Shown: piece after piece, positions 34,582-43,059 of the stretch
Layout of the letters: every line of letters starts with the position of its first letter
Numbering within the stretch: the first letter of the stretch is position 1
Assembly (NCBI GenBank): GCA_964536965.1
Contig: CAZIAL010000001.1
Span: 62,001-126,000 of the forward strand
Direction: 5' to 3'
Source: JACMQW01 sp964536965
Lineage (GTDB): Bacteria; Bdellovibrionota; UBA1018
Length of the DNA: 64,000 bases
Made by a program: the position numbers and the translations under genes
Notes under the pieces: model-generated
What the model saw: only the letters and a program-made list of their open reading frames with translations
Told to the model about the DNA's origin: nothing
The model's database searches: none

Positions 34582-36354
34582 TCAGCCTCGCGCGGCCAGC
34601 TCCGCGGGAGTTCCTTCCCAGACGACTCTCCCCCCGGACATCTCGACGACCCGGTCGTAATCGCCGAGCGAGTCCAGTCGGTGGGCGACCGTGACGAGGG
34701 TCTTTCCGGCGAACGCCCGGCGCAGGACTTGGCTGACCCGGTAATCCGTTTCGGGATCGAGTCCGCTCGTCGGCTCGTCCATCAGCACGATTTTCTTTCC
34801 CGAAGCCAGGACGCGCGCGAGACAGATGAGCTGCCGTTCGCCCAAGGATAGATTTGTTCCGCCTTCGGCCACCGCGAAATCGAGTGATTTCTGGAGGCCG
34901 ACCGCACGGAGGGATTCTTCGAGCGGCGGGTCCTCAGCCGTGCCCGTGCGATCCAGATTCGAGCGGAGCGTGCCTTCGAAAAGATAGGGAAACTGCGGGA
35001 CGACGCCGAATTCCCGGCGGAGAGAGCGCAGCTCCCGACCGAACACGGACTCCCCATCCAGCAGGATTTCTCCTTCGCGGAGGTAGACCATGCGAAGGAG
35101 CGCCTGGATGACGCTGGTTTTTCCGGAGCCCGTACGTCCGATCAGGGCGGTTTTCTGTCCCGCGGGAAAGCGGACGGAGAGGCGGTCGAGGATGAGCGGA
35201 GTGTCCTTGCGGTAGGACATGGAATAGTTCCGAAACTCGATCTCGGGCGCGCGTCCGAGGGAAAGCAGCGGTGCGGACGCCGCGTCCGGGGCCGGCGGCG
35301 CGTTCTCTTCGGAACTTTCCTCGGGCAGGTCCACGAAGTCATAAACCCGGCGAATATGGGGAGCGGAACGCGAGATGAGTCCGGACGCGAAGTCGAGCCA
35401 ACCGATACTCGAAGTCGTTCCGAAGAGCGCCGAGATCATCACGCCCGCCAGGGGCGCATCGATCTCGCCCCGCGCGAGGGCGTGGACGACGAAGATCAGG
35501 ACGCCGAACGAGAAAGTCTCTGCGGAACTGCGCATCCAAAAGCTCGCCCAAGTCTCGATCTGGTTCGTCAGCGCGGACGCGCGGATGTAGTGGGAGAAGC
35601 TGCCGGCGAGCCGCTGCAGAAGCCGGGCGGATTTTCCGTAGAGAAGATAGACCTCGAGGCCCTCGATCAGATCCGTCTGTCGCGCGATGACCTGACTGGT
35701 ACCGACCGCGGAAAACGTCCGGGAATGATCGATCATCCCCGAGCGGTGATACTGGATGTAGAAGAAGAGGACGAGTAAAGGCAGGATCAGGGTCGCGGCC
35801 AGCGGACTGGCGAGATAGGCGACGCCGGCGACCGCGAAGATTTCGACCATCGCATTCAGGAAATCGCCGACGAAAATGACCGCCGTACTCCGTACTTCAT
35901 CATAGTCCCGGATCAGTCGGTTGATCAACCGGCCGGACGGGTTCTCGTCGAAGAACGTCGTCCGCGTGCGTCCGAGCGCCCGGACCATGCGGCCATGGAT
36001 TCCGAGCGTTGCCCACATCCCGCTCGTCTCGAATAGAGCCCAGGCGGCGATCCGAAAGAAAATGGCGAGTCCGAGAATCACGCCAACGCCCGTCAACGAG
36101 AAAGGGAGCTCCGACGCGAGTCGATCCAAGCCGGGCGGGAGGCGGAATTCGCCCTCTCCCGCCGCGAATTTTCCGGAGTACCACCTGAAAAAAGACGGCG
36201 CGACGGACGCGAGCACGATCGTCAGGAGCGAGAGAGGGAGAATCCTCAGAAAGATCGGCAGATCCGCGAAGAGACGCAGATTCAGTCGAAGTACTCCTTG
36301 GTGGCGGCTTCTCGCTGAACTTTTTTCTTCGGAGACGAAGGTCGCTTCGCTCAT
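34582..36354 (-). CDS. ABC exporter half, ABCC-like, catalytically complete NBD
   Basis: This 590-residue half transporter has six transmembrane helices (about 35-320) and an NBD. The Walker A is GRTGSGKTSV, the signature is the non-canonical LSLGERQLICLARV, and the Walker B is LMDEPTSGLDPETD with the catalytic Glu. The LSxGxRQLxCLAR pattern is typical of the second NBD of ABCC/MRP-type transporters. It starts four bases inside the end of the upstream partner gene. Together they probably form a heterodimeric exporter with one consensus ATP site. The substrate is unknown. Confidence 0.88.
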   Translation of the reverse strand: MSEATFVSEEKSSARSRHQGVLRLNLRLFADLPIFLRILPLSLLTIVLASVAPSFFRWYSGKFAAGEGEFRLPPGLDRLASELPFSLTGVGVILGLAIFFRIAAWALFETSGMWATLGIHGRMVRALGRTRTTFFDENPSGRLINRLIRDYDEVRSTAVIFVGDFLNAMVEIFAVAGVAYLASPLAATLILPLLVLFFYIQYHRSGMIDHSRTFSAVGTSQVIARQTDLIEGLEVYLLYGKSARLLQRLAGSFSHYIRASALTNQIETWASFWMRSSAETFSFGVLIFVVHALARGEIDAPLAGVMISALFGTTSSIGWLDFASGLISRSAPHIRRVYDFVDLPEESSEENAPPAPDAASAPLLSLGRAPEIEFRNYSMSYRKDTPLILDRLSVRFPAGQKTALIGRTGSGKTSVIQALLRMVYLREGEILLDGESVFGRELRSLRREFGVVPQFPYLFEGTLRSNLDRTGTAEDPPLEESLRAVGLQKSLDFAVAEGGTNLSLGERQLICLARVLASGKKIVLMDEPTSGLDPETDYRVSQVLRRAFAGKTLVTVAHRLDSLGDYDRVVEMSGGRVVWEGTPAELAARG

Positions 36355-38222
36355 CGGCGTTCTCCGTAAGCCCGGAGAATTCGATTCAGATGGGAATCCG
36401 CCCGGGCGATCAGTCCCGAGTAGGTTCCGGCCTCGACGACGGCCCCGTCCTTCAGGACGATTACGCGGTCGACAGATCGGAGCTCCCGCGTTCGATGGGT
36501 GACGAGGATGACCCCGCCCTCCCGTTCGGTGAGTCGACGTACGAGTCGCGCTTCGGTTTTTCCGTCCACCGCGCTGAGCGTATCGTCGAGCACGAGGTTG
36601 GGCCTTTCCGAATAGATCGCCCGCGCAAGGTTCAGCCGCTGGCGTTGGCCACCGCTCAGGTTTACGCCCGATTCGCCGATTTCCTGGTCGAGACCCTTGG
36701 GAAAGGAGGCCAAGTCGGCCTCGAGCTCGGCGAAATAAGCCGCTTCGACGATTCTGGATTCTATTTCCTCGTCGCTGAGCGAGATGTTTCTTCGAAAGAG
36801 ATCGTGCGCGACGAACGGCTCCTGGGGAACGAAGGCGAGCGTATTCCGTAGGTGATCGTAGGTCTCCGTTTCCCAGAGGGAGGCGCGGCCGCCCGCTTCA
36901 TCTTCGACCCAGACTCTGCCCTCGGTGGGGGGGAATTCGCCGCAGACGAGCTTGAGTAGCGTGCTTTTTCCGCTCCCTACCTCGCCCAGAACGGCGATCT
37001 TCTCCGAAAGATCGAATTCGACGTTCAGGTCGCGGAGCGCGGTCGTGCCGTCCGGGTAGGTATAGGTCACGTTTTCGAATCGGACGCGCCGTACTTTTCC
37101 CATGGGCGCGCGGAGTGAGGACGGAAAGAGAAGTGCCCGCCGTTCTTCCGCACGCATGAAGTTCGCGATTCGATTCATCGACGGTACGGCGATGCCATAG
37201 AGCCGAATCGTATTCGGAAGGTGCGTCAGGTATCCGGCGAGAAAGGTCAGAAGCCAGAGCGAACCGAAAAATCCGGTCAGATCCAGAGCGGGGGTGATGA
37301 AGGCGGAAGAGACCAGTACGGCGGCGGCGGCGACCATCCACCACGAGGAGCTGAGCCCGAAAATCAGGCAGGCCATGAAATGTTGCCAGACCGACGGCCG
37401 CATGTAAGCGCGAAGCTGTTTCGAGATGTCGCTTTCGAACCGCGATTCCCAGGAAAGGTAGCGAACAAGCCGGATGTTCGAAACCCATTCGCCCACGAGG
37501 CTGGTCAGCCGGTCGAGCTCGCTCTGGCTGCGGTTCTGGAAATGGCTGCTGATTCGATTCAGGCCGAGACTCATGGGTAAGAGCGAGAACATCGCGATGA
37601 TCCCGATGATGCCGGCCCATCCCGTGAACTGGATGATGAGGGGAGTGATGACGATCATCGCCGCGAAAGTGGGCACCAGATTTCGCACGGCATTGTCGAG
37701 GAAAGTGCCCACGTTTTTCACGTCCGAGGTGATCAGGACCTTTAAGTTTCCGGCCGAATGGGCGCTGGCGGCGCGTGGACTGAGCCGCACGAGCTTCTGC
37801 GCGACGAGGCCCGCGAGATGCGCTTCGCCACCCAGCCCCACCCAGGATCGGAGTCGCTCGCTATGGAGCCTCCCCGCCTGCGAAAGGATGTTCATTCCGA
37901 AATACGCCCCCGCGAAAAGAAGTCCGCGCCGGAGATCGGTTCCGCTTTTCAGGATCTCCATTCCGGCCAACGTCGCGCATGCCGCGGAAACCGACGCGAG
38001 GAGGGCCGCGCCCGCGGTCCGGAGGAGGAGCGGACGGGTCACCCGGAGAGAGGAACTCCAGAGTTTTCCGACCGAAAGGCCGCGGGTGTCGAAATCGGTT
38101 CGCTCGAGGGTCGCGATGCAGTTCTCGACGATTTCCGGAACCGCGATGGGCGGAAGTGTCTTCTCCCGGAGCAGCGCGATTCGCTGGCGGGAAAAGGAAG
38201 GCCAAAATCGGAGAACGAACAT
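36351..38222 (-). CDS. ABC exporter half, ABCC-like, degenerate Walker B
   Basis: The 623-residue partner has an N-terminal membrane domain (about 55-330) and an NBD with Walker A GEVGSGKSTLL and a canonical LSGGQRQR signature. Walker B is LVLDDTLSAVD, in which Asp replaces the catalytic Glu. That is the hallmark of the first NBD in ABCC proteins and of degenerate sites in heterodimeric exporters. The signature and Walker B features complement those of the 34582-36354 product. The gene is first in the pair and overlaps it as ATGA. Confidence 0.88.
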   Translation of the reverse strand: MFVLRFWPSFSRQRIALLREKTLPPIAVPEIVENCIATLERTDFDTRGLSVGKLWSSSLRVTRPLLLRTAGAALLASVSAACATLAGMEILKSGTDLRRGLLFAGAYFGMNILSQAGRLHSERLRSWVGLGGEAHLAGLVAQKLVRLSPRAASAHSAGNLKVLITSDVKNVGTFLDNAVRNLVPTFAAMIVITPLIIQFTGWAGIIGIIAMFSLLPMSLGLNRISSHFQNRSQSELDRLTSLVGEWVSNIRLVRYLSWESRFESDISKQLRAYMRPSVWQHFMACLIFGLSSSWWMVAAAAVLVSSAFITPALDLTGFFGSLWLLTFLAGYLTHLPNTIRLYGIAVPSMNRIANFMRAEERRALLFPSSLRAPMGKVRRVRFENVTYTYPDGTTALRDLNVEFDLSEKIAVLGEVGSGKSTLLKLVCGEFPPTEGRVWVEDEAGGRASLWETETYDHLRNTLAFVPQEPFVAHDLFRRNISLSDEEIESRIVEAAYFAELEADLASFPKGLDQEIGESGVNLSGGQRQRLNLARAIYSERPNLVLDDTLSAVDGKTEARLVRRLTEREGGVILVTHRTRELRSVDRVIVLKDGAVVEAGTYSGLIARADSHLNRILRAYGERR

Positions 38223-38248
38223 GGCGTCGCCCTAAGTAAGGAAGTCGT

Positions 38249-39214
38249 TTACTGGAGACTCGTCGGAATGCGAAACGCCGCGACCCGGTCCTCTCCCATC
38301 ACGGGCACGAGCAAGGTTCGCGTGGCGGAGACATATCCGATGTCGGCGGTGTTTTTAAGCCCCTCGAGGATCGTATGGCAGCGGCCTTCCTTCGAGACAT
38401 GGAAAACTTTTCCCGCCATCCAGTCCGAGACGAAAACGCCGCCCTTGTCGTCGACTTCGATTCCGTCGAGGTTTCCGAGCGTCGCTTCGTTCCACGGTTT
38501 CACATGTTTCGCCGGCAGATCCATCTCGAGAATCCGTCCGGGTCGGTCGGTCGAAAAATCGCCCTTCATTCCGGGGCCCCAGCCCGCGATGAGAAATTTT
38601 CCAGTGTCGAGCGCCACGAGGCCGTTCGGATGCTCGAGCTGGGCTCCCTCGACGGCGGCGCCGCGGACCGTGCCGTTTTTATCGTATTTAGAATCACCCT
38701 TGCAGATGGTGTGGATTTTTCCAGTCGCCATATCCGAGATCGCCATGCAAAGCGCACCCGCGACTTCGATGTCATTCAGAAATTTCGCGCCTTCGACCGT
38801 ATAGGTCTGAACTCGCTGGCCGGTTCGAATATCGAAAACGATCACGCGATCGATGTCGGTGACCCAGAGAAACGGCCCGTTCAGTCGCATTCCTTTCGGC
38901 GCGTGCAGACCACGAACCCACTGGGGTCGACTGATTTTTCCACTCAGGCCGACTTTGGAGATCCAGCCTTTCCCATCTTTTCCGTCCGGTGCGCCGGCCA
39001 CGTTCGAGACGAAGTAGGTCTTCGAACCTGCATCGTAGACGACGCTCTCGGGCGCGGAAAATCCGGCGGTGCTCCAGAGCGGTACGGGTGCCAGATCCGC
39101 GGGAGCCTTCGGACAGTTCATCGCCGGCAGTCCCGGCTGGACCGCCACCTGTGGAGACGGAGTGGAGCATGCGGTAAGGACCAGGGCGACGGATGCGACG
39201 ATGAATTTGGGCAT
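38249..39214 (-). CDS. SMP-30/NHL-like beta-propeller lipoprotein
   Basis: The 321-residue protein has a lipoprotein signal (VALVLTACS, lipobox LTAC). The mature part contains repeated beta-propeller blades, such as PESVVYDAGSKTYFVSN, HPNGLVALDTGKFLIAGWG and NLDGIEVDDKGGVFVSDW, as in SMP-30/gluconolactonase-like or strictosidine-synthase-like proteins. Metal-binding and lactonase activity are typical of the family but unproven here. It is monocistronic with a short gap to the ABC pair. Confidence 0.8.
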   Translation of the reverse strand: MPKFIVASVALVLTACSTPSPQVAVQPGLPAMNCPKAPADLAPVPLWSTAGFSAPESVVYDAGSKTYFVSNVAGAPDGKDGKGWISKVGLSGKISRPQWVRGLHAPKGMRLNGPFLWVTDIDRVIVFDIRTGQRVQTYTVEGAKFLNDIEVAGALCMAISDMATGKIHTICKGDSKYDKNGTVRGAAVEGAQLEHPNGLVALDTGKFLIAGWGPGMKGDFSTDRPGRILEMDLPAKHVKPWNEATLGNLDGIEVDDKGGVFVSDWMAGKVFHVSKEGRCHTILEGLKNTADIGYVSATRTLLVPVMGEDRVAAFRIPTSLQ

Positions 39215-39267
39215 GCCTCATCATGGGACGTTCGCTTTCGCGGATCAAGTCAAACCCCGACGAAAAT

Positions 39268-40836
39268 CTATTCCCAGCGCGGCAAATTTTCCTCGCCGTA
39301 GGCCTGGGCGGCGGTCGCTCGATACGCGTCGAACTCGGTCTTTCGGTTCTGGGCCCGATGGAGTTTCAAGCGGAGAATCGCGAAACCGATCGGAAGCCGC
39401 GCGCCCGGCGCCGTGCGGGCGATGAAATCAAGTTGGCGATCCGCGTCCGCGAGCCGATTTTGCACGGCGTAGAAATGGGCGAGCATGAACGACGGCCGAA
39501 GGGTTTTCCGATACGGGTCCGCCAGCGCCAGCCTCTCGGCGATTTTGAGTTCCGCTTCGAACTTCGGCCAGTCCCGCTGTTCATTATAGTGCTGGGCCAT
39601 CTGCATATGAAGGGCCTGGGACTCGGGATAGCGGTCGATCGAGTGCGCAATCAGGCGTTCTTTGTCCGCCCAGAGTTTCTGCTGACCTAGGTTCAGGACA
39701 GCGAATATCAGGATGAGGGACGCGCCAATAGGAACCCGATAGCGGAGCTTGCCCGATCGACCGAGCGCGAATTCGAGCGAAAGTGCCATCGCCGCGAAAA
39801 CGGAAACATTAGCCTGGTACAGTCGATATTCGGCGAACGGGTTGATCATCTGCACGAGCGAATTCGTCGGTGCCAGCGTCAGCAGGTAGAACCCGATAAA
39901 AAAGGCGGTCGCGGGATAGGATCGGAATTTTCTCGCTCCGAGGATCACGGCGGCGAAGACGACGGAGAGACCAAGAATGCCCAGAATCGGAACGGCGCCG
40001 GCGAAAACCGGGTGCTCGTGGATCAAGCTCTGGTGCGCGGGACTGAAAACGAGCCAGAGATGAAGCAGGAAATAGTACCCCTGCGTGACGAGATACGGAA
40101 GATAGGGATAGAGATCGAACCCGGTGGTTCCTTCATACATCGAAACCGGGTCGCGGAGCAGCCACTGGAGGGGGAAAATTAGGAGCATGACGAAGAGGCC
40201 CGCGAGGATCGGCTTGGCTCCGATCTCGCGAATCCTTTTTCCGCCGAACGTAATCTCGTGGAGGAAGAGGAATATCGGAATGAGGACACAGCTTTCTTTG
40301 GCGAGCAGCGAGAGCGCGGCGAGCGGCAAAGCCCATCGTCGGGTCCGGGGCCGGGGCGAAGCGAGCAGGGCGAGGCACCCGAAAGTGAAGAGCGCCTGGA
40401 AGATCGAAACTCGTCCCATGACATAGGCGACCGTCCCGGCCTGGAGGGGATGCACGGCGAAGAGTCCAGTGATGAGAAAAATCGCCAATGGAGCGTGGCC
40501 GAGGACTCGCCGGAGATAGATGAAGAGCAGGGCACAGGTCGCCAGGTGCAGGGCGGTGTTCGTGAGGTGGAAGCTCCAGGGGGCGGGGCCGGAGATGGCC
40601 CAGTCGATGGCGAAGGACAAATTCAGTATCGCGCGGATCTGGCGGAGACCGCTCAAGATCACGTCCCGGAAGTTTCCGAGGTCGTGAAGCCGGGTATTCA
40701 GCACGATCTGATCGGTGTCATCGTAAACGAACGCGCCCTGGAAGCTGACCGAATAAAGCGCGAGCGTGAGCAGCGCGATTCCGGCGAAGACCCGCCAAGG
40801 ATGATTCGTCAGCGTCGGCGGAAGGGCGCGGTTCAT
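39268..40836 (-). CDS. Polytopic GT-C-like membrane protein with C-terminal TPR region
   Basis: The 522-residue protein has about ten hydrophobic helices. The early FVYDDTDQI loop contains the acidic pair seen in GT-C/PMT-type glycosyltransferases and TMTC-like proteins. The last 140 residues are soluble and TPR-like (YNEQRDWPKFEAELKIAERL, FYAVQNRLADADRQLDFIA). It would use lipid-linked sugars at the membrane. That role is inferred. Its start overlaps the upstream GT2 gene by four bases, placing it last in a three-gene FkbM-GT2-GT-C operon. Confidence 0.75.
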   Translation of the reverse strand: MNRALPPTLTNHPWRVFAGIALLTLALYSVSFQGAFVYDDTDQIVLNTRLHDLGNFRDVILSGLRQIRAILNLSFAIDWAISGPAPWSFHLTNTALHLATCALLFIYLRRVLGHAPLAIFLITGLFAVHPLQAGTVAYVMGRVSIFQALFTFGCLALLASPRPRTRRWALPLAALSLLAKESCVLIPIFLFLHEITFGGKRIREIGAKPILAGLFVMLLIFPLQWLLRDPVSMYEGTTGFDLYPYLPYLVTQGYYFLLHLWLVFSPAHQSLIHEHPVFAGAVPILGILGLSVVFAAVILGARKFRSYPATAFFIGFYLLTLAPTNSLVQMINPFAEYRLYQANVSVFAAMALSLEFALGRSGKLRYRVPIGASLILIFAVLNLGQQKLWADKERLIAHSIDRYPESQALHMQMAQHYNEQRDWPKFEAELKIAERLALADPYRKTLRPSFMLAHFYAVQNRLADADRQLDFIARTAPGARLPIGFAILRLKLHRAQNRKTEFDAYRATAAQAYGEENLPRWE

Positions 40837-42167
40837 CGGCTGCGGATCCCTTGGCCCGCGCGAATTCGGAAGAGGCCGATGACCGCCATTTTTAGCAGGA
40901 TCCAGCCATGGCGGAAACGCAGGATATTCGTCGAGCCGTAGGTTCGCGCCCGATAGCGCACGGGCAGGTTAATGATTCCGAGGCCGAGCGTCGAGGCGGC
41001 GAACAAGAGTTCGAAATCGCCGAAGGGATCGAAATCGCCGAAATCCTCGTTCCAGGCCCACACGCGGTTCCAGTCGTGACGGGCGAGGAGTTTCGTTCCG
41101 CAAAGGGTATCGCTCAGCCGGGTTTCGAGAACGGCACTCAGCGCTTTCGAAAAAAAGACGTTCCCCAGGAGATTCAGGAATTTCATCTCCTGCCCCTCGA
41201 TCGGATAGACGAGGCGGCTTCCATTCACGAAGTCGGCCTTTCCGGCTCGGTAAGCGTCGTAGTATCGGGTTAGAAGCTCCGGCGGCATGGTGAGATCCGC
41301 GTCCAGGATCACGGTCAGTTCGTGCGAGGCCTTTTTCACGCCGAGCTGGACGGCATCGTTCTTTCCGTGACCGGTTTGCCGGAAAGCGTGGATTTTCATC
41401 CCGGGTCGGCCCCGCGCGACGGCTTTCTCGATTTCCGTCCAGGTTTCATCCTGCGAGTGCCCCTCGACGAAAATCAGTTCGGTCGTCGCACCGTGGAAGT
41501 CGGGGAGCCGCTCGAGGGCGCCGCGAATGTTCCCGGCCTCGTTGCGAGCGGGAATGATCACGGAAACGGACGGGAGCGCGGTCTCGGAGATTTTCGGACG
41601 CAGCACGAGCACCGTCGCGAGGGAGGTCCAGCGCAGGACGGGAAAAATCGGGGCGATGAAATTCAGAAAGGTCCCGACCCCGAGAATCCTCGCGGGTACA
41701 TAAGTCACCGGCCGCATCCGGACGATCTCGAAGTCGGCGAGTTCCGCGATATTCTCGAGATCCGCCCGAGTCAGGAAGACTTCGGGAAGCGCGCCTCGGC
41801 GCAGCCCGAGACTGTTGGCGACCGCGTAGGGCCAGCGAAGATAGGAGTTGTAAGCGACGACGATCACGCGGCTCGTGCGGGAGAGTTTCTCCCGGATGGA
41901 ACGAAGAAGCCCTTCGATGTCGAGGTTCTCGTTCAGAACGCCGTTCATCAGAACGACGGAGCGACGTTCCCGCTCCGATCGGAAATCCGGAATTTCGGAG
42001 ACCTCGGAAATCAGGCGCTTCTCCGGGCAGTCGATCGCCTCGAGGAGACCGCCGTCTTCCTGGGGTAGGGGGAGGCACTGGACGACGCGATCGTAGTACC
42101 TGGTCAGGCGCGAAATTTCGGTGGCGATCTCGGCGACGAGATGTTTTCGAAAGGATCCACGATTCAT
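40833..42167 (-). CDS. Bifunctional methyltransferase-like / GT2 glycosyltransferase
   Basis: The N-terminal 190 residues of this 444-residue protein resemble the later half of a class I methyltransferase (VVLMNGVLNENLDIEGLLRSIREKL, RVIVVAYNSYLRWP) but lack an obvious glycine-rich motif I. The C-terminal 240 residues are a GT-A, family 2 glycosyltransferase similar to dolichol-phosphate mannosyltransferases: SVIIPARNEAGNI, the DxD-like ILDADLTMPPE, and a late SDTLCGTKLLAR. A related two-domain architecture is known in other bacteria. It acts on a polyprenyl or glycan acceptor, unknown here. Flanked by overlapping FkbM and GT-C genes. Confidence 0.83.
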   Translation of the reverse strand: MNRGSFRKHLVAEIATEISRLTRYYDRVVQCLPLPQEDGGLLEAIDCPEKRLISEVSEIPDFRSERERRSVVLMNGVLNENLDIEGLLRSIREKLSRTSRVIVVAYNSYLRWPYAVANSLGLRRGALPEVFLTRADLENIAELADFEIVRMRPVTYVPARILGVGTFLNFIAPIFPVLRWTSLATVLVLRPKISETALPSVSVIIPARNEAGNIRGALERLPDFHGATTELIFVEGHSQDETWTEIEKAVARGRPGMKIHAFRQTGHGKNDAVQLGVKKASHELTVILDADLTMPPELLTRYYDAYRAGKADFVNGSRLVYPIEGQEMKFLNLLGNVFFSKALSAVLETRLSDTLCGTKLLARHDWNRVWAWNEDFGDFDPFGDFELLFAASTLGLGIINLPVRYRARTYGSTNILRFRHGWILLKMAVIGLFRIRAGQGIRSR

Positions 42168-43009
42168 GGATTCGCCTCCAGCAGCACGTTGGTCGAACTT
42201 CCGACCGGAACCAGGGCCCGGATCCGCTCCGGATCGAGCGCGATCGCGCGACCGGAAGGTATCGCGCTCGCGCGGTACCCATGATTTCGCAGGAGATCGA
42301 CGAGCGCTTCGAAGCCCTCTCCGACTTCCGTGGCCAGGTAAGGCGCGAACTCCAGGATCAGTTTCGGACGAAATCTTCGTAGCGTGCGCTCAGCTCCGCT
42401 CAAGACCGAGAACTCGTAACCGTCGACGTCGATCTTGATCCAGTCCACGCGGGTAAGCGCGTTCCTCTCGACGTAGCTGTCCAGAGTTTCCGACCGCGCG
42501 CCCTGGGTCGAGACGCTTCGGCCGCCGTGTTCCGGATGGAGCGCGGGATCCGCGACCAGTGGCCAGCTGGCGCAAAGGTCGTTCGCGGCCGCATCTCCCG
42601 CCCGAGCGACGAGAAAGAGCTGTTCGGCCACGACCCGCGCCGAGAGTTCGGGATTCAGTCGCAGGTTCTCCTGCAACTTCGCGAAGCCGAATTCCGTCGG
42701 TTCGAAGGCGTGCACGCGGCCCGATTCGTTTACGCAGCGGGCGAAAGGGAGGGTATGGGCGCCGACGTTCGCACCGATGTCGAGAACGACGTCCCCGGGC
42801 TGGATTCGCGATGTGTAGAGCGCGACCGTGCGGGGCTCGAAGGATCCGAAGAGGTAGATTGAGAAGTCGATTCCCTCGCGAAGATCGAGGTGCCACCGAA
42901 TGCCGCCGCGCTCTGCGATCGTCTCGTCGGACCGGCCCACGAATCCGCGCAGGCGCGATATCCCGCGGTAAGCAATTCCGGCGAGCGCGATTTTATGCTT
43001 CGTTTTCAT
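42164..43009 (-). CDS. FkbM-family methyltransferase
   Basis: This 281-residue SAM-dependent methyltransferase has motif I DVVLDIGANVGAHTLPFA near residues 73-90, motif II HAFEPTEFGFAKL, and the FkbM signature DWIKIDVDGYEFSVLSGAE near 183-200. Relatives methylate sugars or polyketides. It is the first gene of the overlapping operon with the GT2 and GT-C genes, so methylation of a surface glycan is a reasonable inference. Confidence 0.9.
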   Translation of the reverse strand: MKTKHKIALAGIAYRGISRLRGFVGRSDETIAERGGIRWHLDLREGIDFSIYLFGSFEPRTVALYTSRIQPGDVVLDIGANVGAHTLPFARCVNESGRVHAFEPTEFGFAKLQENLRLNPELSARVVAEQLFLVARAGDAAANDLCASWPLVADPALHPEHGGRSVSTQGARSETLDSYVERNALTRVDWIKIDVDGYEFSVLSGAERTLRRFRPKLILEFAPYLATEVGEGFEALVDLLRNHGYRASAIPSGRAIALDPERIRALVPVGSSTNVLLEANP

Positions 43010-43059
43010 CGGGTTTCCATCGAAAGGTGAGAAAACCTTCTAATGGAACGCCCGGGGCG

